This document shows positions 33,754-41,897 of a DNA stretch of 64,000 nucleotides, one piece after another. This DNA comes from Zoogloea sp041917255 (lineage in GTDB: Bacteria; Pseudomonadota; Gammaproteobacteria; Burkholderiales; Rhodocyclaceae). The notes beneath the pieces were generated by a model. It was not told the origin of the DNA. It searched no databases and saw only the letters and a program-made list of their open reading frames with translations. Both the position numbers and the translations under genes were made by a program. The first letter of the stretch is position 1; every line of letters begins with the position of its first letter. The stretch is from NCBI GenBank assembly GCA_041917255.1, contig JAYRYA010000022.1, forward strand, positions 16,615 to 80,614. The letters are read 5' to 3'.

Positions 33754-34080
33754 TCAGTTTGCAGTGCGGGACTTCTTTTCGTCGATGCCCGACACGCCTT
33801 CGCGGCGGCGAAACTCGGCGAGCACGTCATCGACGGAAAGACCGAAATGGGCCAGCAGGATCATGGTGTGGAACCACACGTCGGTGACTTCCCAGACCAC
33901 ATGGAGCAAATCCTTGTCCTTGGCAGCCATGATGGTTTCTGCAGCCTCTTCGGCCACCTTCTTGCAGATGGCGTCGGTGCCCTTGTGGAACAGGCCGGAC
34001 ACGTAGGACGACTCGGGACTTGCTTCCTTGCGGGCAGCCAGCGTCTCGGACACCCGGTGCAGCACTTCGATATCGATCAT
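33754..34080 (-). CDS. hisE: Phosphoribosyl-ATP pyrophosphatase HisE
   Basis: A 108-residue all-alpha MazG-fold protein with KVAEEAAETIMAAKD and DVWFHTMILLAHFG. It carries out the second step of histidine synthesis. It is separate from HisI, as in most proteobacteria outside the enterics; its ATG overlaps the hisI stop by four bases. Confidence 0.95.
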   Translation of the reverse strand: MIDIEVLHRVSETLAARKEASPESSYVSGLFHKGTDAICKKVAEEAAETIMAAKDKDLLHVVWEVTDVWFHTMILLAHFGLSVDDVLAEFRRREGVSGIDEKKSRTAN

Positions 34081-34481
34081 TTGTAAATCTCCTTCGGGTC
34101 TTTCAGAACCGGATCAACGGCCTCCCAGCGGCCGTCGGCGAGGTATTTCTGGAAGAAGCAGCTGCGCCGCCCGGTGTGACAGGCAATCCCGCCCACCTGC
34201 TCGATCTTCAGAAGCACCACATCGTTGTCGCAGTCGATGCGGATCTCGCGGATCTTCTGGGTGTGGCCGGACTCTTCGCCCTTGTGCCACAGCTTGCCGC
34301 GGGATCTTGAAAAATAGACAGCTTCGCCGGTCTCGACAGTGCGCGCCAGTGCGTCGCGGTTCATCCAGGCGAACATGAGCACGTCACCGGTCTCGGCGTC
34401 CTGGGCGATGGCGGGAATCAGCCCGTCCTTGTCCCAGGCAAGTTCGTCCAGCCAGCCGGCAGAAGCAGACGCGGCGCTCAT
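34077..34481 (-). CDS. hisI: Phosphoribosyl-AMP cyclohydrolase HisI
   Basis: The 134-residue enzyme opens the purine ring of PR-AMP (third step). It contains the family stretches GEAVYFSRSRGKLWHKGEES and the Zn/Mg-binding DCDNDVVLL and CHTGRRSCFF. The ATG at 34481 overlaps the hisF stop by four bases; the frame is open far upstream, but that part is hisF antisense-frame translation. Confidence 0.95.
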   Translation of the reverse strand: MSAASASAGWLDELAWDKDGLIPAIAQDAETGDVLMFAWMNRDALARTVETGEAVYFSRSRGKLWHKGEESGHTQKIREIRIDCDNDVVLLKIEQVGGIACHTGRRSCFFQKYLADGRWEAVDPVLKDPKEIYK

Positions 34482-35236
34482 AGTCGCACCTCGATGCCGC
34501 GGGCGCGCATCAGTTCCTTGGCTTCGCGCACGGTGTGATCGCCGAAGTGGAAGATACTGGCGGCCAGCACCGCATCGGCGCGGCCCTGGGTGACACCATC
34601 GGCGAGGTGATCGAGGCTGCCCACGCCGCCGCTGGCGATGACCGGGATCGAGATCGCGTCGGAGACGGCGCGGGTCAGGCCCAGGTCGAAACCGTTCTTG
34701 GTGCCGTCGCGGTCCATGCTGGTGAGGAGAATCTCGCCAGCACCAAGCTCGGCGACCTTCTGAGCCCATTCAACGGCGTCCAGGCCGGTACGATTGCGGC
34801 CGCCGTGGGTAAAGACTTCCCACTTGCCGGGCGCGACCTGCTTGGCGTCGATGGCGACCACGATGCACTGGCTTCCCACCTTGTGGGCGGCGTCGGCCAC
34901 CACCTGCGGGTTGTTCACTGCGGCGGTGTTGATGCTGACCTTGTCGGCACCGGCGTTGAGCAGCCTGCGCACGTCATCGACCGTGCGCACGCCGCCACCG
35001 ACGGTGAGCGGGATGAAGACCTGCTCGGCCACCTGCTCTACGACATGCAGGATGATGTTGCGGTCGTCAGAGCTGGCGGTGATGTCGAGGAAGGTGATCT
35101 CGTCGGCGCCCTGCTCGTCATAGCGACGGGCGACTTCGACCGGATCGCCGGCATCCCGCAACTCAAGAAAATTGACGCCCTTGACCACGCGGCCGGCGTT
35201 CACATCCAGGCAGGGGATGATGCGTTTGGCGAGCAT
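34478..35236 (-). CDS. hisF: Imidazole glycerol phosphate synthase cyclase subunit HisF
   Basis: A 252-residue TIM barrel with catalytic Asp11 (IIPCLDVNAGRVVKG) and the second-half motif LLTSMDRDGTKNGFD. It uses ammonia from HisH to close the imidazole ring and release AICAR. Three bases separate it from hisA. Confidence 0.97.
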   Translation of the reverse strand: MLAKRIIPCLDVNAGRVVKGVNFLELRDAGDPVEVARRYDEQGADEITFLDITASSDDRNIILHVVEQVAEQVFIPLTVGGGVRTVDDVRRLLNAGADKVSINTAAVNNPQVVADAAHKVGSQCIVVAIDAKQVAPGKWEVFTHGGRNRTGLDAVEWAQKVAELGAGEILLTSMDRDGTKNGFDLGLTRAVSDAISIPVIASGGVGSLDHLADGVTQGRADAVLAASIFHFGDHTVREAKELMRARGIEVRL

Positions 35237-35239
35237 GGC

Positions 35240-35986
35240 TCAGGCGGCCCCGTTGAGGTCGTCGGCGCGCGCCTGGGCGGCAGCGAAATCGAGGGTGCCT
35301 TCGTAGATCGCGCGGCCGGTGATTGCCCCGGCCACGCCTTCGGATTCGACGGCGCACAGGGCTTCCACGTCGGTCAGGGTGGCGATGCCGCCACTGGCGA
35401 TGACGGGGATGCGCAGCGCCTGGGCGAGCTTGACGGTGGCTTCGATGTTCACGCCGGAGAGCATGCCGTCACGACCGATGTCGGTGTAGATCACGCCTTC
35501 CACGCCGTAGTCCTCGAATTTCTTGGCGAGGTCGACGACATCGTGGCCAGTGAGCTTGGACCACCCATCCACCGCCACCTTGCCGTCCTTGGCGTCGAGG
35601 CCGACGATGATGTGGCCGGCGAAGGCGCTGCAGGCGTCGTGCAGGAAGCCCGGGTTCTTGACCGCAGCAGTGCCGATGATGACGTAGGTCAGGCCCGCGT
35701 CGAGGTAGCGCTCGATGGTGTCGAGGTCGCGGATGCCACCGCCCAGCTGGACGGGGATCTCGTCGCCGACTTCTTCGAGGATGGCCTTGATGGCGGCTTC
35801 GTTCTTCGGCTTGCCGGCAAAGGCGCCGTTGAGGTCCACCAGATGCAGGCGCCGGGCGCCCTGCTCGACCCAGTGACGGGCCATGGCACGCGGATCTTCG
35901 GAAAAGACCGTGGCAGCATCCATTTCGCCTTGCTTAAGGCGCACGCAGTGACCGTCCTTGAGGTCGATGGCGGGAATCAGCAGCAT
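35240..35986 (-). CDS. hisA: ProFAR isomerase HisA
   Basis: A 248-residue TIM barrel beginning MLLIPAIDLKDGHCVRLKQG, with Asp8 and the second-half YTDIGRDGMLSGVN. It isomerises ProFAR to PRFAR. Related in fold to HisF, which lies just downstream. A 66-base gap separates it from hisH, the largest inside this part of the operon. Confidence 0.97.
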   Translation of the reverse strand: MLLIPAIDLKDGHCVRLKQGEMDAATVFSEDPRAMARHWVEQGARRLHLVDLNGAFAGKPKNEAAIKAILEEVGDEIPVQLGGGIRDLDTIERYLDAGLTYVIIGTAAVKNPGFLHDACSAFAGHIIVGLDAKDGKVAVDGWSKLTGHDVVDLAKKFEDYGVEGVIYTDIGRDGMLSGVNIEATVKLAQALRIPVIASGGIATLTDVEALCAVESEGVAGAITGRAIYEGTLDFAAAQARADDLNGAA

Positions 35987-36052
35987 AGGAAGAGGTGCGG
36001 TAAGGGAGGGAACGAAACGACGGGATGGAAATGGCTACCCGGATGGAGCGTT

Positions 36053-36691
36053 TCAAGGCTTCCAGGACATGAAGTTGGACAGCAGTTGCAGGCCAGCCTG
36101 GGCACTCTTTTCCGGGTGGAACTGGATGGCGAAGATATTAGCCTGCGCTACCGCCCCGGTAAAGGGGATGCCGTAGTCGGTGGTCGCCGCCACGATGGCC
36201 GGATCGACGGGATCGACGTAATAGCTGTGCACGTAGTAAAAGCGCGCGCCGTCCGGGATGCCGGCCCATAGCGGGTGAGCCTGCTTCTGCCAGACTTCGT
36301 TCCAACCCATGTGGGGCACTTTCAGGCGGGCGCCGTCGGCGGCCACCATCTTGTCGGCCGGGAAGCGCCGCACTTCGCCCTTGAAGATGCCGAGGCCGGG
36401 CACATTGCCCTCCTCGCTATGATCGAAGAGCATCTGCTGGCCGATGCAGATGCCCAGGAAAGGCTTGCTGCGCGCAGCCTCGAGCACTGCGGGACGCAGG
36501 TTGCGGGCGTCGAGCTCGCGCATGCAGTCCGGCATCGCCCCCTGGCCGGGAAAGACCACGCGATCCGCCGACAGCACTTCGGCCGGATCGGCGGTGACGA
36601 CGACGGTGGCATCGGTGGCGACGTGCTCGATGGCCTTGGCCACCGACCGCAGGTTACCCATGCCGTAATCGATGATGGCGACCTTGCTCAT
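36053..36691 (-). CDS. hisH: Imidazole glycerol phosphate synthase glutaminase subunit HisH
   Basis: The 212-residue class I glutamine amidotransferase has the nucleophile Cys82 in GICIGQQML, the oxyanion region FPGQGAMP, and the His-Glu pair in FHPEKS. It supplies ammonia to HisF. Its ATG at 36691 overlaps the hisB stop by one base (TGATG). Confidence 0.96.
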   Translation of the reverse strand: MSKVAIIDYGMGNLRSVAKAIEHVATDATVVVTADPAEVLSADRVVFPGQGAMPDCMRELDARNLRPAVLEAARSKPFLGICIGQQMLFDHSEEGNVPGLGIFKGEVRRFPADKMVAADGARLKVPHMGWNEVWQKQAHPLWAGIPDGARFYYVHSYYVDPVDPAIVAATTDYGIPFTGAVAQANIFAIQFHPEKSAQAGLQLLSNFMSWKP

Positions 36692-37278
36692 CACAGCGCT
36701 CCCTTGGTGGACGGCACCACGCCGGCCTGGCGCGGGTCCGGCGTCACCGCCATGCGCAGGGCGCGACCGAACGCCTTGAAGGCAGTCTCGCACTGGTGAT
36801 GCGCGTTGCGACCCTTGAGATTGTCGATGTGCAGGCTGACGCCGGCGTGATTCACGAATCCCTGGAAGAATTCGTACACCAGCTGGGTGTCGAGGGCGCC
36901 GATCATCCCGGCGGTAAAGGGGATGTCGAATTCGAGCCCCGGGCGGCCGGACAGATCGACCACCACGCGGGAGAGGGCTTCGTCCAGCGGCACGTAGGCG
37001 TGGCCATAGCGGGTCAGGCCCTTCTTGTCGCCTACCGCCTTCGCAAAGGCCTGGCCGAGGGTGATGCCCACGTCTTCCACGGTGTGGTGGCCGTCGATGT
37101 GCAGGTCGCCAACGGATTCGATCTCGAGATCGAAGGCGCCGTGGCGGGCGATCTGGTCGAGCATGTGGTCAAAGAAACCGATACCGGTATTGAGCTGGCT
37201 GTTGCCCGAACCGTCCAGGTTGATCTTGACCCGGATCTTGGTCTCGAGGGTGTCTCGGGAGATTTCGGCTTGCCGCAT
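36691..37278 (-). CDS. hisB: Imidazoleglycerol-phosphate dehydratase HisB
   Basis: A 195-residue monofunctional dehydratase with the metal-binding repeats GHHTVEDVGI and NAHHQCETAFKAF, and the early motif FFDHMLDQIARHG. There is no fused phosphatase domain, so histidinol phosphatase must be encoded elsewhere. It is now the first gene of its unit because the upstream neighbour hisC points the other way; a divergent promoter is needed. Confidence 0.97.
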   Translation of the reverse strand: MRQAEISRDTLETKIRVKINLDGSGNSQLNTGIGFFDHMLDQIARHGAFDLEIESVGDLHIDGHHTVEDVGITLGQAFAKAVGDKKGLTRYGHAYVPLDEALSRVVVDLSGRPGLEFDIPFTAGMIGALDTQLVYEFFQGFVNHAGVSLHIDNLKGRNAHHQCETAFKAFGRALRMAVTPDPRQAGVVPSTKGAL

Positions 37279-37326
37279 TGGGGGTTTTCCAGGAGAAACG
37301 GTCGAAACGGGGTAATCAGGACGGCC

Positions 37327-37335
37327 ATGATAGCA
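37327..37335 (-). promoter_or_regulatory. Extended -10 promoter of hisB-H-A-F-I-E
   Basis: On the minus strand TGCTATCAT (37335-37327) is an extended -10 (TGn-TATCAT), 48 bases before the hisB ATG in the 110-base gap divergent to hisC. No good -35 is visible, as is common for extended -10 promoters. Confidence 0.5.
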
Positions 37336-37388
37336 TTTAGCGTTTTCACCGTCCCTTGCGGCGCAAACCGCCGCCCGAGTCGATCGCC

Positions 37389-38471
37389 ATGAGCCGCTTC
37401 TGGAGCCCCGTCGTTCACGGCCTGACCCCGTATGTCCCGGGCGAGCAGCCCAAGCTCGCCAACCTGGTCAAGCTCAACACCAACGAGAACCCCTACCCGC
37501 CCAGCCCCCGCGTGCTGGCCGCGATCCACGCCGAACTGGGCGCCGACGCTGACCGCCTGAAGCTCTACCCCGACCCGCTCGGGAGCCAGCTGAAGGCCGC
37601 CGTCGCCCGCCATTTCGACGTGCCGGCCGAGTGGGTGTTCGTGGGCAACAGCTCCGACGAGGTACTGGCCCACACCTTCCAGGCGCTGCTCAAGCACGAC
37701 AAACCGCTGCTCTTCCCCGACATCACCTACAGCTTCTACCCGGTGTACTGCGGGCTGTACGGGATCGACTACCGCGCCGTTCCGCTGGCCGACGACTTCT
37801 CGATCCGCGTAGATGATTACCTCGCGGGCGACGCCGGCGCGGTGATCTTCCCCAACCCCAACGCCCCCACCGGCCGCCTGCTGCCGCTGGCCGAGGTCGA
37901 ACGGCTGGCCGCCGCACTGCCGGATGCGCCCATCGTGATCGACGAGGCCTACGTGGATTTCGGCGGGCTCGACGCAATCCCCACCGCCGTGGCGCTGGTC
38001 CGCAAGCACCCGAATATCCTGGTCACACAAACCCTCTCAAAGTCGCGCTCGCTCGCTGGCCTGCGGGTAGGCTTCGCCATCGGCCAGCCCGAGCTGATCG
38101 AGGCCCTCACCCGGGTGAAGGACAGCTTCAACTCCTACCCGCTGGATCGCCTCGCCCTGGTGGGCGCCAGCGCCGCGCTGGATGACGAGGCGTGGTTCGA
38201 CGAGACCCGCCGCAAGGTGATCGCCAGCCGCGAGCGCCTCGCCGCCGATCTGGCTGAGCTGGGTTTCGAGGTGTTGCCGTCGGCCGCCAACTTCGTGTTT
38301 GCCCGCCATCCGGGCCACGACGCCGCCACGCTGTCGGCCCATCTGCGCGAGCGCAGCATCATCGTGCGCCACTTCAAGGCCGCGCGGATCGACCAGTTCC
38401 TGCGCATCACCGTGGGTACGGAGGAACAGTGCGCGCAGCTGGTCGATGCACTGAAAGCAATCCTCGGCTGA
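37389..38471 (+). CDS. hisC: Histidinol-phosphate aminotransferase HisC, inverted relative to the operon
   Basis: A 360-residue class I/II aminotransferase with KLNTNENPYPPSPRV, the PLP lysine in TQTLSKSRSLAGLRVGFAIG, and FPNPNAPTGRLLP. It makes L-histidinol phosphate. The ATG at 37389 matches the family start. It is the only his gene on the plus strand. In the usual betaproteobacterial order hisG-D-C-B-H-A-F-I-E all read one way, so this gene appears flipped in place. It is intact, ends at a bidirectional terminator and must use a promoter in the hisB-hisC gap. Confidence 0.95.
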   Translation: MSRFWSPVVHGLTPYVPGEQPKLANLVKLNTNENPYPPSPRVLAAIHAELGADADRLKLYPDPLGSQLKAAVARHFDVPAEWVFVGNSSDEVLAHTFQALLKHDKPLLFPDITYSFYPVYCGLYGIDYRAVPLADDFSIRVDDYLAGDAGAVIFPNPNAPTGRLLPLAEVERLAAALPDAPIVIDEAYVDFGGLDAIPTAVALVRKHPNILVTQTLSKSRSLAGLRVGFAIGQPELIEALTRVKDSFNSYPLDRLALVGASAALDDEAWFDETRRKVIASRERLAADLAELGFEVLPSAANFVFARHPGHDAATLSAHLRERSIIVRHFKAARIDQFLRITVGTEEQCAQLVDALKAILG

Positions 38472-38491
38472 TCGGGCGCCCACAGGGCAAC

Positions 38492-38521
38492 AAAAAGCCG
38501 CGCTCACGGGCGCGGCTTTTT
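38492..38521. terminator. Bidirectional terminator between convergent hisC and hisD
   Basis: AAAAAGCCGCG (38492-38502) pairs perfectly with CGCGGCTTTTT (38511-38521). The A-run and T-run make it work in both directions, ending hisC (plus) and hisG-hisD (minus). Confidence 0.93.
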
Positions 38522-38595
38522 GTTTGGCGCTGACGCTCAAGCGGGCAAATCATTCAGATTTTTTGAACGATTCGCACCGCTAAAAACAGTCTGCT

Positions 38596-39912
38596 TCAAC
38601 CCTTCAGACGCATCTCCGCCGAGCGGGCGTGGGCCTGCAGGCCTTCGCCGTGGGCGAGGATGGACGCGATCTTGCCCAGGGTCTGAGCGCCGACTTCCGA
38701 CACCTCGATGAGGCTGGTGCGCTTCTGGAAGTCATAGACACCCAGCGGGCTCGAGAAGCGCGCGCTGCGCATGGTAGGCAGCACGTGGTTGGGGCCGGCG
38801 CAGTAGTCGCCCAGCGCTTCGACCGAGTGGTGGCCGATGAAGATGGCGCCGGCGTGGCGGATCTTCTCGACCCACGGGCCAGGCTCGGCGAGGGACAGCT
38901 CCAGGTGCTCCGGGGCAATCCGGTTGGCGATCTCGCACGCTTCGGCCAGATCGCGCACCCGCACCAGCGCGCCGCGGTTACGTAGCGACGTGGCAATGGT
39001 CTCGCGCCGCGGCATCTCGGGCAGCAGCTTCGCGATGCTGGCCTCGACGCGGCCGATGAAGGCTTCGTCGGTGCACAGCAGGATGGACTGGGCAAGATCG
39101 TCATGTTCGGCCTGGGCGAAGAGATCCATCGCCACCCAATCCGGATTACCGGAACCGTCGGAGACGATCAGCACTTCGGACGGGCCGGCCACCATGTCGA
39201 TGCCGACGGTGCCGAACACCCGGCGCTTGGCGCTCGCCACATAGGCATTGCCGGGGCCGACGATCTTGTCCACCTGGGGAATCGTCGCGGTGCCGTAGGC
39301 CAGCGCGGCCACGGCCTGGGCGCCGCCGATGGTGAACACGCGGTCGACGCCGGTGATCGCCGCGGCGGCCAGCACCAGCGGGTTCTTCTCGCCGCGCGGG
39401 GTGGGCACGACCATGATCAGCTCGCCCACGCCGGCCACCTTGGCGGGGATGGCGTTCATCAGCACCGAGCTGGGGTAGGACGCCCGGCCGCCCGGCACGT
39501 ACAGGCCGACGCGGTCCAGCGGGGTGACCTGCTGGCCAAGACGCGTGCCGCGCATGGCGGGGTCGTCTTCGGTGTAGCTCCAGGATTCGATGCGCTGGCG
39601 CTCGTGGTAGAGGCGTACGCGGGCGGCGGCGGCTTCCAGCGCGGCGCGCTGCTCGGCGGGCAGGCCGGCGAGCGCGGCGTCGAGTTCGGCGCGGGGCAGT
39701 TCGAGGGCGGCCATGTCGGCCACGTCCAGGTGATCGAAGCGGCGGGTGAATTCGACCACCGCCGCGTCGCCGTTCTTGCGCACAGCCGCGAGGATGTCGG
39801 CGACGGCCTGCTCGATGGCTGCGTCGGTACTGCTCTCGAAAGCCAGCAGGGCGTCGAGGGTGGCGGCAAAGCCGGGTTCGGCGGATGACAGGCGGCGGAT
39901 CTGCTCGCTCAT
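38596..39912 (-). CDS. hisD: Histidinol dehydrogenase HisD
   Basis: The 438-residue zinc enzyme has the signature near IVGPGNAYVASAKRRVFG and the histidines in LFAQAEHDDLAQSILL and GHHSVEALGDYCAGPNH. It catalyses the last two oxidations to L-histidine. Its ATG at 39912 overlaps the hisG stop by four bases. The operon ends after it because hisC is inverted. Confidence 0.97.
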   Translation of the reverse strand: MSEQIRRLSSAEPGFAATLDALLAFESSTDAAIEQAVADILAAVRKNGDAAVVEFTRRFDHLDVADMAALELPRAELDAALAGLPAEQRAALEAAAARVRLYHERQRIESWSYTEDDPAMRGTRLGQQVTPLDRVGLYVPGGRASYPSSVLMNAIPAKVAGVGELIMVVPTPRGEKNPLVLAAAAITGVDRVFTIGGAQAVAALAYGTATIPQVDKIVGPGNAYVASAKRRVFGTVGIDMVAGPSEVLIVSDGSGNPDWVAMDLFAQAEHDDLAQSILLCTDEAFIGRVEASIAKLLPEMPRRETIATSLRNRGALVRVRDLAEACEIANRIAPEHLELSLAEPGPWVEKIRHAGAIFIGHHSVEALGDYCAGPNHVLPTMRSARFSSPLGVYDFQKRTSLIEVSEVGAQTLGKIASILAHGEGLQAHARSAEMRLKG

Positions 39913-40574
39913 GGCTTGATGGCTCCGGCAAAGGCTTCCAGCACGGGCTGGATGAGTTCGCGTTTCAGCTTGAGGGAGGCCTGATTGACCACCAGCCGGG
40001 AGCTGATGGGCATGATGTCCTCGACCTCGACCAGGTTGTTGGCCTTGAGGGTGCCGCCGGTGGAGACCAGATCGACGATCGCGTCGGCGAGACCGACCAG
40101 CGGCGCAAGCTCCATCGAGCCGTACAGCTTGATGAGATCCACGTGCATGCCCTTGGCGGCAAAGTGTGCCTTCGCGGCATTGACGTACTTGGTGGCCACG
40201 CGGATGCGCGCGCCGCGCTTGACCGCCGCGGCGTAGTCGAACGCCTTGGGCACCGCCACGCACAGCCGGCACTTGGCGATGTTGAGATCGAGCGGCTGGT
40301 ACAGGCCCGCACCGCCGTGCTCGATCAGCACGTCCTTGCCGGCGATGCCGAGGTCGGCGGCGCCGTACTGGACGTAAGTCGGCGTATCGGTGGCGCGCAC
40401 GATGACGAGGCGCACATCCGGCCGGTTGGTGCCGATGATGAGCTTGCGCGACGTTTCGGGGTTGTCGGTCGGCGTGATGCCTGCGGCGGCCAGCAGCGGC
40501 AGGGTTTCTTCGAAGATTCGGCCCTTCGAAAGGGCAAGCGTGATGCCGTTCAAGGTGATGATCTGTCTGAGCAA
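39909..40574 (-). CDS. hisG: ATP phosphoribosyltransferase HisG, short form
   Basis: The ~214-221-residue product is the short HisG (GITLALSKGRIFEETLPLL ...), without the C-terminal regulatory domain of long HisG. Short HisG needs HisZ for activity and feedback; hisZ is not in this window. No ATG fits. The frame starts at TTG 40574, or at TTG 40553, which better matches family N-termini. Neither has a good ribosome-binding site. It begins the hisG-hisD unit. Confidence 0.93.
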   Translation of the reverse strand: MLRQIITLNGITLALSKGRIFEETLPLLAAAGITPTDNPETSRKLIIGTNRPDVRLVIVRATDTPTYVQYGAADLGIAGKDVLIEHGGAGLYQPLDLNIAKCRLCVAVPKAFDYAAAVKRGARIRVATKYVNAAKAHFAAKGMHVDLIKLYGSMELAPLVGLADAIVDLVSTGGTLKANNLVEVEDIMPISSRLVVNQASLKLKRELIQPVLEAFAGAIKP

Positions 40575-40580
40575 AAAGTG

Positions 40581-40610
40581 ATTTTAGCCGATCGCGGGGG
40601 TGGCCGTCAG
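40581..40610 (-). promoter_or_regulatory. Promoter of hisG-hisD
   Basis: On the minus strand CTGACG (40610-40605) and TAAAAT (40586-40581) are 18 bases apart. The predicted start falls close to the first possible hisG TTG at 40574. Confidence 0.45.
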
Positions 40611-41884
40611 TCGGCCGCCGTTACCGCAGCGCCGGCAAGCCCCGCGGGCACCGGCAGATCGAAGCGGACAAAGGCCTCGGCGGGGCTGCGGGCCTTGAGC
40701 AGCCGCTCCTGCACCGCCGCCGGCGACAGCTCGCCTTCGGGCAGCGCGGCGGCAAAGGCCTCGGCCAGCGCCGGGTCGTCGTGGAACTTGCGGAACATCC
40801 CCGCCAGTTGATGCCGGTCGCAGGGGCCGAGTTCCATCCGGAAGTCGATGCGGCCCGATCGAACCAGGGCTTCGTCGAGGGTTTCCGGGTGATTGGTGGT
40901 CATGAAGACCACCGAACCTTCATGGGCGGCCACGCCGTCCAGCGCGTTGAGAAAGCCGGAAAACGACAGTTTGACCTGCTGGCTCTGCTGTTCGCGCTGG
41001 CGGAAGAAGGCGTCCACGTCCTCAATCAGGATGATCGAGCGCGGCGGCACGCTGGCCAGCAGGCTGCCGATCTTGTCGTCGGTGATGCCCGACGCGGCGA
41101 GCGACAGACTGCACACATTGAGCCGCATCTCGGAGGCCAGCGCGGTGACCAGCGACGTCTTGCCGGTGCCCGGCGCGCCGTACAGCAGGTAGCCGCGGCG
41201 CCAGGGAATGCCCAGATCGTCGTAGCGGGCCTTGTCGGCGAAGAAGCGGCCCAGGTCGGCCAGGATCTGCTCGGTCTGCCCGGCCTTGAGGACAATGGAG
41301 GCCAGCCGGCGGTTGTTGCCCAGCCGCGCCCGCGACCAGTCGCCGTGGGTGTAGGGGTTGGGGATGTAGATGGCGATCTTGTCGAGCTCGCGGGCGACGC
41401 GCTCCTCGATGGCGGCGTGGATGAAGGCCTCCAGCACCGACTTGTCGCGCCCGAAGCACGACAGGGTGATCTTCTCGAAGATCGTCTGGCCGATGCTCAC
41501 CTCGCGCGTCATCCACATCAGCCGGCCGTCGAGCCAGAAAATGTGGAAGCCCTCGGCCGGCGACAGAAATGCCCGGGGACGCACGCCCTGGCGCAGGTCG
41601 TCGGCGAGGCTCTGGTAAGCGTCGGATTCCTTCACCGCACGCACCGTGAACTGGTTGATCCGCCGCAGCACGTCGCGGGCGTGCATGTATTCGACGACGG
41701 TCGGGAAGAGGATCTCATCCCGGTTGTCGACGGTGACGGTGGAGACGATGTAGCGGCTGAGAAAGACCGCCGTGGCGGGCAGCGCATCCTTCAGCCAGAA
41801 GGCCAACGCGCCCAGCAGGCCCAAGGCGAGCCCGCCGGAAAACACCGGGTTGCTGCCCGCCAGTGAAACGATCCACGCTTCCAT
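40607..41884 (-). CDS. BCS1-type AAA ATPase
   Basis: A 425-residue protein with one N-terminal membrane helix (residues ~17-33), a BCS1-N-like domain to about 225, then an AAA module: GYLLYGAPGTGKTSL (Walker A 236-243), SIILIEDVDAFF (Walker B), SFSGFLNALDGVAAHEG, sensor FMTTNH and RSGRIDFRMELG. This is the sequence pattern of mitochondrial BCS1, which inserts the Rieske protein into bc1. The bacterial role is unknown. It sits between murA and hisG, usually direct neighbours, 13 bases after murA, and ends 33 bases before hisG. Confidence 0.88.
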   Translation of the reverse strand: MEAWIVSLAGSNPVFSGGLALGLLGALAFWLKDALPATAVFLSRYIVSTVTVDNRDEILFPTVVEYMHARDVLRRINQFTVRAVKESDAYQSLADDLRQGVRPRAFLSPAEGFHIFWLDGRLMWMTREVSIGQTIFEKITLSCFGRDKSVLEAFIHAAIEERVARELDKIAIYIPNPYTHGDWSRARLGNNRRLASIVLKAGQTEQILADLGRFFADKARYDDLGIPWRRGYLLYGAPGTGKTSLVTALASEMRLNVCSLSLAASGITDDKIGSLLASVPPRSIILIEDVDAFFRQREQQSQQVKLSFSGFLNALDGVAAHEGSVVFMTTNHPETLDEALVRSGRIDFRMELGPCDRHQLAGMFRKFHDDPALAEAFAAALPEGELSPAAVQERLLKARSPAEAFVRFDLPVPAGLAGAAVTAAD

Positions 41885-41897
41885 GGCGGGCGGCGCG

